This document shows, piece after piece, positions 18,164 through 28,800 of a stretch of DNA of 34,053 bases (its first letter is position 1; the number at the start of each line of letters is the position of its first letter). The notes beneath the pieces were generated by a model. That model made no database searches. It had not been told where the DNA came from and saw nothing but the letters and a program-made list of their open reading frames with translations. A program made the position numbers and the translations under genes. The stretch is from an uncultured Saprospiraceae bacterium (GTDB lineage Bacteria; Bacteroidota; Bacteroidia; Chitinophagales; Saprospiraceae), in the NCBI GenBank assembly GCA_938018185.1, contig CALIIW010000058.1:1-34053 (forward strand), written 5' to 3'.

Positions 18164-19608
18164 ACTGTTTGTTTCAATTTAATTTTTTCTTTCATTACTT
18201 TTGGATAGAGATCTTCATAAACGGACAATAACCATTGTGAATTTGTCAAAGGTTTGGTTGTTTTTATCTCTTCTTTGATGTTTTCAAAATGCTTTGGATT
18301 CCGTCGCAGTAATTTAGCACATAAATTACAAAAGTTTAGGAATTGTGCCTTTCGTTTTCCTTTAAGTTCTTTATTTCGTTTCAAAAATATTGTGAAGGCT
18401 GCTATTTGTGAAAGCAGTGCTTCTTCTTCGTCTTGCTTATAAAAAATCTTTATCAACATCAGTCTAGTTCCTACATTGTATGCCAATTCCCCATCTTTAA
18501 ATTCTACTTGGAGCAAATGTTTTTGCGCGCCACCATAATCTTTTTTAGCAAAGTAGATTTCCGCATAGTTAAAATGTAAGGCATTATGTTTTTGATCAGG
18601 ATGTATTTTGTCAATATATTCCTCAATTAAATTTATGGTCCATTCATATTTCTCAGAGAGTATTCCTAGTTTGATGATATTTTTATAAGTCCATTGAGAA
18701 AGGTAATTGTTGATATAAAGATTGCCAAATTTTAAATTTTGTACATACAATTGTAATGCTTCATTTTGATAAAAATTCTTATCAATATTTATTCTTTGCA
18801 TGCAATAATTAATAGTGTAACGATAGAAGTCATCCAATTCTTCCTTTGAAAAATTATATTGGTTTTCAAATAGGATTTTTTTTAGATTTAGATAATTAGG
18901 AAGACTCTTCTCATGACTATGCATGGCAATTGTTTCTAAATATGCTTTTACAATAGGGACATGTATAAATCTATTTTTTGCTGTTTCCAGGATAATTTGG
19001 AATTCATTGGTTTGAATCTGTTTGCCAAGTACTTTGGTTCGGTTTAATAACTCCAGGTAGATTCTTAGTTTTCTTGAAATATAGAAAAGATCAAGGTTAT
19101 GATTTGTTTTATAGACATTTTGATCATCTTTTCTGATGTTCTGCTTTATAAAGTATTTGTGTTTTAGATTATAAAGTTGATATCTAGCATAATAATGAGC
19201 AAAGCCTTGTTGATTGTTATTATTGAATTCTGCCTCCAGCTTTTCTGTTTCTTTAGTATATAATTTATGGAGGCTTCTATTTGAAAGTACTTTGGCCAAT
19301 AAGATTTTAGCATTTAGACTGTCTTTCTGAATCTGTATTAAATACTTGTTCAGGACTTTTGTCATATCTGACATTAGATAACCTATCTTTTTTTCAGAAT
19401 AAGCCTGATTCTTATATAAATGCTTAAAAATTACCTTCTTGTCGCAATTTTCAGCATTGAACTCAGGGTAGATTTCCTTTAAATACTTACTAAAAGGAAT
19501 TAATTCCTGCTTTTTGTTGAAGAAGGGAGAAGCGGTAAAGTCAAGCAAAGATTTCATTTCTTCCTGGCTTAGACACCGAATTAATTGAATCAGCTTACTA
19601 TTAATCAT
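18160..19608 (-). CDS. Alpha-helical protein of unknown function, first gene of the PH-domain operon
   Basis: A 482-residue protein that I do not recognise by name. There is no signal peptide or membrane segment, so it should be cytoplasmic. It is almost entirely helical and rich in Lys, Asn, Leu and Tyr. The N-terminus (LIRCLSQEEMKSLLDFTASP, then FFNKKQELIPFSKYL) resembles the start of helical-repeat proteins found in several copies in Saprospiria genomes. The region about 345-400 (HFNYAEIYFAKKDYGGAQKH, then LLQVEF) looks like TPR-type repeats, a protein-protein interaction scaffold. It leads an operon with two bPH2 membrane proteins and overlaps the first of them by four bases. An adaptor role for the membrane pair is inference from context only. 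No -7 box match lies upstream in 19609-19878 on this strand. Confidence 0.7.
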   Translation of the reverse strand: MINSKLIQLIRCLSQEEMKSLLDFTASPFFNKKQELIPFSKYLKEIYPEFNAENCDKKVIFKHLYKNQAYSEKKIGYLMSDMTKVLNKYLIQIQKDSLNAKILLAKVLSNRSLHKLYTKETEKLEAEFNNNNQQGFAHYYARYQLYNLKHKYFIKQNIRKDDQNVYKTNHNLDLFYISRKLRIYLELLNRTKVLGKQIQTNEFQIILETAKNRFIHVPIVKAYLETIAMHSHEKSLPNYLNLKKILFENQYNFSKEELDDFYRYTINYCMQRINIDKNFYQNEALQLYVQNLKFGNLYINNYLSQWTYKNIIKLGILSEKYEWTINLIEEYIDKIHPDQKHNALHFNYAEIYFAKKDYGGAQKHLLQVEFKDGELAYNVGTRLMLIKIFYKQDEEEALLSQIAAFTIFLKRNKELKGKRKAQFLNFCNLCAKLLRRNPKHFENIKEEIKTTKPLTNSQWLLSVYEDLYPKVMKEKIKLKQTV

Positions 19609-19803
19609 AATATTTTCTTAAATAATAGAATGTAATCTCATTGTTAAAAAAATAAAAGACGGAAAAATCGTCTATACATATATAAATAATTATAATATGT
19701 TGTATGTTTAATTAGTTGGTTATTAGTGTATTATGGTTTAAGTACCTGTTGATATAGATTTAAAGATAATAAAATATTTTTCGGAAAATGGAAAAAGATG
19801 TAG

Positions 19804-19834
19804 TTGTTTTGGGAGGGAGCTGTGGTTACTTTTG
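19804..19834 (+). promoter_or_regulatory. Promoter for the giant surface protein
   Basis: TTG (19804-19806) and TACTTTTG (19827-19834) are separated by 20 bases, fitting the Bacteroidota sigma-A pattern TTG-N20-TAnnTTTG. Transcription would start near 19841, giving a leader of about 38 bases. It is the best-formed promoter in the window. Confidence 0.6.
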
Positions 19835-19878
19835 AAGTGTTATTAAAGTCCAACAGTTAAATTAAAAACAAAAAAAGG

Positions 19879-22800
19879 ATGAAAAACCTTAACCGAACAT
19901 ATTTTACATTCTTACTCGTTTTTTTCTTTTCGAGTATTTTCTCGCAAACCTCATCGGTTTGGCCAGGCGACGCCGACAATAATGGTGAAGTCAATTGTGT
20001 CGATCTACTATATGTAGGTGCCGCATTTGGAGAGACCGGAGCATTAAGAACGAATCCATCTATACAATGGCAAGCACAGACGCTAACAACTCCATGGGCA
20101 GCAGATTTTGCTGATACCGGAGATAATATCGGATTTGCTGATTGTGATGGAAATGGAGTGATTGATGCAGATGATGCAGAGATCGCAATTCTTTCAAATT
20201 TGGGTCTAAGTCACACCAATGGTACAAATGCTACGAATGGTTTTGCTTCAGGTGTTTCAGGGACTGATCCGGAAATTGCCATGACACCAGACAAGCTTGT
20301 TATGAATGAAGGAGAAACACTTTCAGTAGATATCGAATTAGGAGATGCGTCTATTGATATTTCTGATTTTTATGGTATCGTTATTAATGTTAGTTATGAC
20401 AAGCCATTTTTAAAAAGTACTTCGCTTCCTACCTTCAATCAAAACGCAACATCATTTGTTGATGATGGAATGAATAATTCCATGAATCTTGTTTATACAG
20501 ACACGACAAATAAAACGGTACAAATTGGTTTAACAAGAACAAATCAAATAAATGCTTCAGCGGGCTTTGGTAGCATAGGAACATTGGATTTTATCATCGA
20601 AGATGATTTATTGGATCCATATGTAGTCGATACAATGGAAGTTACTATTGATAGTGTCAGATTGATTGATTTTAATATGAATTCATATTCTATGTATTTA
20701 GGAAGTGAAACAACATTTGAAGTTGAGATAACGGCTAATGCAAGATCTTCCGATTCAAATAATTGTCCTGATAACTATGAGCCGGTTTGTGGTTCTAATG
20801 GAATTACTTATCAAAATGCTTGTTTCGCGAGAGCAGACGGTATTGAGAGTTATACTCCGGGTGTTTGCTTTGGTGATTGTATCATTGCAGATCAAATGGA
20901 TATATACAATGTTAGAGAATGCGAGAGTGATTACTCTCCTGTATGTGGTTGTAATAATGAAACATATCTAAATGCTTGTGAAGCAGAAAGAGCAGGTGTT
21001 GTAAGCTTTATACCAGGTGTTTGTGATAATGCATCCTCCTGCTATGACCCAATGTATATTGAGACTTCTGGTGGGGTTGAATTAAATGTAAATACAGGAG
21101 AGCTAGTTTCAAATTGCCCTCCTGACATTGCACCAGTATGTGGTTGTAATGGAGTGACATATAATAACGCTTGTGTGGCGCAAGCTTCAGGTATTACTTA
21201 TTACACAACAGGTTCATGTGATAATACTTGTATTGATCCTGCCAAAATGGATGCAACTCCTTCATGTGTTAATACTTATGATCCTGTATGTGGTTGTAAT
21301 GGTAGAACTTATTCAAACGCTTGTTTTGCAGATGCAGCTGGAGTTATGACTTACACACCTGGTGCATGTGGTTCAGCTAGTTCAGGAACAACTGGTCCTT
21401 GGTGCAATGGAGCTTGCCCTATTGCTTGTGGAGATTTTCTTGCCAACGAAACAAATGTAGGGGCAGGAAATGATATTGAAGAATATTACTGGAATAGTGG
21501 TACTAAATACAAAGCACCAGATAAGGTTTATGTGATCAATAAAGATCAAGCTGGTGACTTGCAAATTGGTTTAGAAATAATTACTCCAAACATTAATTTA
21601 GATATATTCTTGCTAACTGGAGACTGTCAGAACTTAACTTGTATAGCTTCAAGTACACAGTCAAATACTTCATCAAATAATGAAGGAATCGTATATCCAA
21701 ATGCACCTATCGGTACTTACTATATAGTTGTAGATGGTTTGTTACCTTCTTATCAAGGTGATTACAAATTAGAAGTTAGTTGTGGTTATTTATATTGTGG
21801 AGATTCAAAGGCTTTGACTTGTGGTCATCCTTTCAACTATAACAATATCCATGGACATGATGATGTATCTCTATATGGATGTCCAAATCATATCAATGTA
21901 GAAAACAACGGCCCGGAAGTAGTACATCACTTTACAACAACTACTACTGGAAATGTAGATATCAGCTTGACAAATATGTCCTGCAATTTAGAATTGTTTC
22001 TTTTGAGCTCATGCGATAGAGGTGCATGTATAGAATACAGTACAAATCCTGGAGCTAGCCCTGAACACATCAGTGCCTATCTACAGCCTGGCACTTACTA
22101 TGTAGTCGTTGATGGCTACAATGGAGCTGCCTGCGATTATAATCTATTGGTTAATTGTCCAACATCATGTGATCTTGACATGGTGGTTACTTCTTCAGGG
22201 TCAAATTGTGGTCAAAGTACTGGTTCTTTTACCTGTACTTCAACAGGAGGTACACCAGGATTTATTGTTTCTTGGACGGGACCAGTATCTGGAAGTTTTC
22301 CAACTTATTTAAACTCTTGTACGATATCTAACTTACCTCCTGGTGTTTACACTGTGAAGAAAAAAGACTCGAATGGATGTTATGATACTGAGGTTATAGA
22401 AATAAAAGATAATGGCTCACAATTATGGGCAGAGATTACAACTACAGATGCATTCTGTAGTATGAAAGGATCTATTTCAGTTAATGTATCTGGTGGCTCT
22501 GCTCCTTATACAATACACCTGTCAGGACCAGTTTCTGGAACAGCTACAGCGACAGGAAACTCCTTTACAATTAATGCATTACCTGCGGGTGATTATACCA
22601 TTTATATTATAGATAAATTTGGTTGTTCTGTTTCAAAGACTTTTACAATCGATCAAAACAATAACAATTTCCATATTGATGGTTATGTTGATCATGCAAA
22701 GTGTGAGCAACCTGGAGCTATCCATATTAATGTTGAAAATGGTTGTGCGACTTATACAGTTTTAGTCACTGGACCAGTTTCAGGATCAGCAACAACTAAT

Positions 22801-25800
22801 AGTTCAGGATTTTATATTCCTAATTTGCCAGGTGGTACTTATACTGTAAGAGTAGAAGATTGCAACTGGTGTTCAGACGAAATGGTTTTTGTTATCGAAG
22901 ACGAGGATATAGATATTGATGTTGTTGCAGAATCAGGAATCTGTGGACAAAATGGTTCCATGACAATAAATGTTTCTAATGGAAATCCGAACTACATAAT
23001 TTCTTGGACTGGTGCTTCTTCTGGATCAATAACAACATCAAATCCATCATACACAGTTACTGATTTGCCGTCAGGCAATTACTCTGTAACTGTTATGGAT
23101 GCAAACTGGTGTTCAGATTATCAAGTTGTTTCTATAGATAATTCATCTTCAAATTTAGATGTAACTACTACAGTTACAGATGGCTATTGTGAAAATGGCT
23201 CGGTCTGGATTGATATTAATGATGGAGAAGGACCTTATACAATAGAATGGTCGGGTCCTGCAATGGGAACTGCAACCACAATTAATAATAGTTATGATAT
23301 TCCAGATTTACCTGGAGGAACATATTGGATAAATGTTACAGATAAGCATAATTGTACCTACATGACTGAAGTAACAATTAATGTTCACATCAGCGATATA
23401 AATGCAAGTGCGTGGCCAAATAATGGTGAATGTGGCGAACTTGGTTCAGTTGAATTAACGATCACAAATGGTACGGCACCATATACGATTACTTGGGATG
23501 GAGCTGCTATTGGATCCACTACCTCAAATAGTTCAACAGTTAATATTCCAAATCTTGCTTCTGGTACTTACAACTTTGAAATCTTAGATAAGTATGGTTG
23601 TGGTGCTTGGGTAACAGTTGTTATTGACAACTCAGGAGGCAGTCTTGATGCAAGTTCTAGCGTATGGCCAGGTACTTGTGGAAACAATGGAGAAATTACA
23701 ATTAGTATCCATGACGGATGTGCTGATTATACAATTGCTTGGGATGGTCCTTTGACGGGTTCTACAACAACAAGCAGTACTATTTATGGAATTAACAATG
23801 CACCATCAGGAACATATAAGATTACTATCACAGACTGTAAAGGCTGTGAGAAGGTTTTAACTCAAGAATTAAATAACGATGGTGGTGATTTAGATATAAG
23901 TCTTAATGGAATGAATCCTGTTTGTTCTACCCAAGGGAATGTAGAAGTATGGATTACTGGAGGAAATGCACCTTATACAATTGTATGGACAGGATGTAAT
24001 CCAGGAAACACGACTAGTAGTACTGCAAGTTTTACCATTCCTAATGCTTGTGCTGGAGATTATGCAGTTACAGTAACTGGAGCAAATGGATGTTCAGATA
24101 CTGGAACAATAACTCTTGTTGATGAAACAGCGACTGTTGATTGTACAGCTGCTGTAGTACATGGTGTATGTGGTGGAACTGGTACTGTGAACTTGACATT
24201 TGGAACTGGAACTTATGCCATCAATTGGGCTGGACAAGCTTCAGGCAATGGAACTTCTTCAAATGGTTCTTTTAGTATAATAGATTTACCTACAGGTTGG
24301 TATGACCTTACTATTTCTGATAGCAATGGTTGTCAGGATACGAAGGGATTTGAAATAATGAACATGCCTTCAGACATAGATATAGAATTGACAATCATTA
24401 ATGCAAGCTGCTGTGATGGTGGTGAAGCAGTATTGACAGTCAATGGAGGAAGTGGACCTTATACTTATGACTGGAATCCAAGTGTCTCTACTACTGATGG
24501 TATTTGGGATGTAGCACCAGGTGCATATTCAGTTACAGTTACAGATGCCCAAGGATGTACTGCAACGGATTTGGCTATTATTGGAAATGATTGTAACTGT
24601 CCTGATATATATGCAGCGGATACTTTATTCTTTCCTGCTGGACCAGACATCAGTGTCTGTACACCAATTCCATTTTTGGATAACAGTGCTTATGAGATCA
24701 TATTAAATGGATCTCCTTATGTATTGCCAGTGAAAGCATGTGATGTTGACTCATTGGTATCGTACGCTTACTTTGTATTATTTGGACAAGGAGCTGCTGG
24801 ACCATATCATATTGATTCATGGACAGTAGGTGGTAATGTGTTTTCAGGAACGGTAAATGACATGAATGATCTAGCAGATTCGATGAATGTTTGGGACCCA
24901 ACGGGTGCTTGGTTTAACGACCCAATGTTTAGTTCAATAACTGGAGGAAATGCGTCAGCTGGTTATGGACCAATTGTAGCTACGCATATAGCTTCAGGTG
25001 TAGAATCTACCATGCAGACCAACTTTACTGGTGTTGCGCTTGGATTTGAAATAGATGTTCCAGATGAAAAAGGGTATCAAACTTTAATAATAAATGACAA
25101 GGAAACTTGTTGTTCAGATACAGTCGTAATTTGTATTGAGGCAACTTGTGATTTAGCCATTGATCTTTCTCATCTAGATGCAAATTGTAATACCAACGGA
25201 GGAATTTGGGTTGACATAACAGGAGGTACAGGGCCATTTGACGTAAACTGGGCAGGGCCAATTTCAGGATCAGGTTCTGTCTTTGGATCTAATTATGAAA
25301 TCTTAGATGCTCCAGAAGGTTCGTATACAATAACAGTAATCGATGCAAATAAATGTGTAGTTTCTGATAATGTATACATAGATGATGCAGGTTCTGATCT
25401 TGTATTAACAGCGACTGGTAGCGATGCTTCTTGTGGACTTAATGGTGCAATCTGGTTAGACATAGCTGGTGGATCAGGACCATATAGTATTGCTTGGACA
25501 GGTGGTGGCACAGCCGCTACTGCAACAAATTCATACGAAATTACTGGATTGGGAATGGGAGTTTATAATATCACCATCACTGATACCAACGGTTGTATAG
25601 ATAATGCGCTGGTCACGATAAATGATGGCGGCTCAAATATTAATATCAGCTCCGTACCGGTAAATGCAAATTGTGATACACCTGGTTCTGTAGCCATTTC
25701 TATAGCTGGCGGTACTGCACCATTTTTGGTAGATATTGCAGGACCTGTTCCTTCTAACAGCACAAGTACAACAAATACTTATTCAGCGAATAATTTGACT

Positions 25801-28800
25801 ACAGGAAATTACACGGTTGTAGTAAAAGATTCTAATGGATGTAAAGGGACACATACTTTTGTAATTGGTGATGTTGGTTCTAATATCATAGTTCAAGCAA
25901 ATGCGCCTAATGCAGGATGTGGAGATTTGGGTTACATAGATCTAAGTCTTGCAGGTGGGGTTACACCATATACTATTAGTTGGACTGGAGCTACAAACGG
26001 TAATGGAAATTCTGCTTCAAACAATTTCACCATCCCTAATCTTAATGTTGGTCAATACAATATTATGGTAATGGATGCCAATGGATGTTCTACTCAAATT
26101 ACGGCTGTTATTAACGGCTCAGGTGGAAACCTTGCTGCTACGATTATCGGTTCTAATGGAGCTTGTGGTACTACCGGATCATTCACAGTAAATGTAAGTT
26201 CTGGAGATCCTGATTTTACAATAACTTGGAACGGAGCAAGCCCAGGTTCAACAACGACTCAACAAAATAATACGGTCATTAGTGATTTGGCTTCAGGAAA
26301 TTATTCTATCCAAATCGAAGATGCAAATGGATGTACTTATCATAAAAACATTGAAATTAACAATGCAGGAAACTCCTTAAGTATAGGTGTAACTGGAACA
26401 AATGGAATTTGCGGACAAGGAGGAGAAATAGCAGTAGGAATAGTTGGTGGTTCACCAGAATATGCTGTTACCTTGTCTGGACCAAGTCCTGCAACACAAA
26501 CGACTTCAAACTCAACCTTGATCTTTGATAACCTTTCTGATGGTGCTTATACCATTGAAGTGGAAGACATGGATAATTGCGTTGATACAGAATATATTAC
26601 AATAGATAATTCAGTGAGTACACTGAATGTTAGTGCTACAGCAACATACGGATCTTGTGGTCAAACCCCTAACATAATCCTGAACATATCAGGGGGAACA
26701 CCAGACTACACCGTTGATTGGAGCGGCCCCGAAACTGGGACAACCACTACGAACAATTCTACCATGAACATCGAAGACCTTTCTGATGGAACTTACTCCA
26801 TCACAGTTTCCGACTCCAATGGCTGTAGTTCTACACAAAGTATTGACATCAATACCTTGCCTGGGATTTCACTTAATGTTACAGCTTCAGATGCTGCTTG
26901 CTCTGTAAGTGGAAACCTCTGGATTAGTATAACAGGAGGAACACCAGTCTACACTATTGACTGGTCAGGACCTAATGGTGCAGGTAGCGTGTTTAATACA
27001 TCTAATGTAAACGAAACAATTAATAATCTTGCAGCAGGTACTTATGTAGTTGTAGTTACAGATAACAATGGTTGCAATGACGTACAAACGGTTACCGTTA
27101 ATGGTGGCTCAGGAAATCTTGATGCATCTATTATGCCTTCAAATTCTTATTGTTCCATAGGAGGAGGAATATGGTTAAACGTATTTAGTGGAACTGCACC
27201 CTATACAATAGATTGGTCAGGTCCTCACACTGGTACTTATACAACGAGCAATAACTTGTATGATATTTCTCAGCTTTCACCAGGTACTTATTCCGTAACC
27301 TTAACTGACGCGACCTCATGTTCTATTGTTAAGGTATTGAACATTGATGAAAACGGAATAGCAGGATGGGATTTTGAAGGAACTGTTATTGATGCAAGTT
27401 GTAATGGAGCAGGTTCTATAAACTTAGTTTTTGCTGAAGGAACACCGGACTACACCATTGCTTGGACTGGAGCATCTAATGGCTCACAAATTTCAAACAC
27501 TAATACTCATACGCTAGGTAATTTATCACCAGGTACTTATGAGATAACAGTTACAGAAGGTAATGGATGTGCTTCTAGAAGTAAGTCCTTTACAGTAGGA
27601 GGCTCAGCTACCAATGCAGGATTTACAACAGCTACTACGAATGCTTCTTGCGGTGCTGCAGGTTCAATTACTTTGAATTTTACAGCAGGAACAAGTGGCC
27701 AGCTTATAAACTGGACAGGTTCAGCTAATGGATCAGCAACTGCAACAGGATCTAACTTTGTAATCTCAAACCTACTCCCTGGAAGTTATTCTGTAAATGT
27801 GAATTCAGGTGATGGGTGTTCTTCAAATGAAACTGTAATTGTTGGTGGTTCTTTTGCTCTAGATGTGAATTCCTCTAGCAACAATGGATCTTGTGGAAAT
27901 GATGATGGTTCTATTAATATTAATATAAATAGTGGCAATCCTGATTATACAATCAGCTGGTCTGGTCCTGTATCAAATTCAGTAAGCACTGGAAGTAATA
28001 CCTATAACATTACAGGTTTACCTTCAGGTAATTATTCCATTACAATTGCTGATGCAGATTGTCAAGAAGTAATAAATCAAACCATATCAAATTCTGACGG
28101 TAGCCCTTATGCATCGTTTGGATATGAAGGTTCAAATGTGAATATTTCATTTAATAATAATAGTTCGTCAGGAACTTACTTCTGGGACTTTGGAGATGGT
28201 GAAATATCTAATGCAATAAGCCCAATACATAATTTCTGTGAAGAAGGGACTTATACTGTTTGTCTTACAGTTTCAAATGCTTGTGGGATGGATACTTACT
28301 GCCAAGATTTGGTTATCAGCATTCCAGACGATATCGTAATTATTGATGTAGAAAATGGATCAGGAAGTACAGGTTCAACAATCTGTGTTCCAGTAATTGT
28401 ATCAAATTGTGATTTGATAGTTTCTTTTGCAGGATCATTAAATGTTGGAGACCCTGAGGTATGTCAAATTGTTGGTGTGACTCCTGGAGCTATTTCTCCT
28501 ACCTATTTTGCAAACAATAAGACATTCAATTACTATGATAATAATGGAAAAGGAATTGAAGTAAAAGATGGAGAAACACTGTTTTGTGTTGAAGTTTTAA
28601 TAACTGGTCCAACAGGTACGAGTAGTACCATAGAAATAGTAGAAGATCCTTTAAGAGTAGAACTAGGAACCATCATTGATGATGTACCAACTACAATGGA
28701 TCATGCTTGTCTAAAAGGTGTTATTACAGTTGATGCATCTGCAAGAATATCTGGTACAGTCAGAACTTATTGGGGAGATGGAATAAAAGATACAGAAATG

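Noticed and set aside
19657-19673. Small hairpin agacg/cgtct in the divergent region before the giant protein
   Set aside because: A 5-bp stem is expected by chance and is not placed at a promoter or gene end.
19866-19881. Shine-Dalgarno-like aaagg before the giant protein start
   Set aside because: It abuts the ATG with no spacing, too close to act in ribosome binding, and Bacteroidota ribosomes hide the anti-Shine-Dalgarno.
22171-28104. CRISPR-like or tandem DNA repeat array
   Set aside because: The periodicity of about 246 bases is at protein level in one long reading frame; the DNA copies are diverged and there are no short identical repeats with unique spacers.
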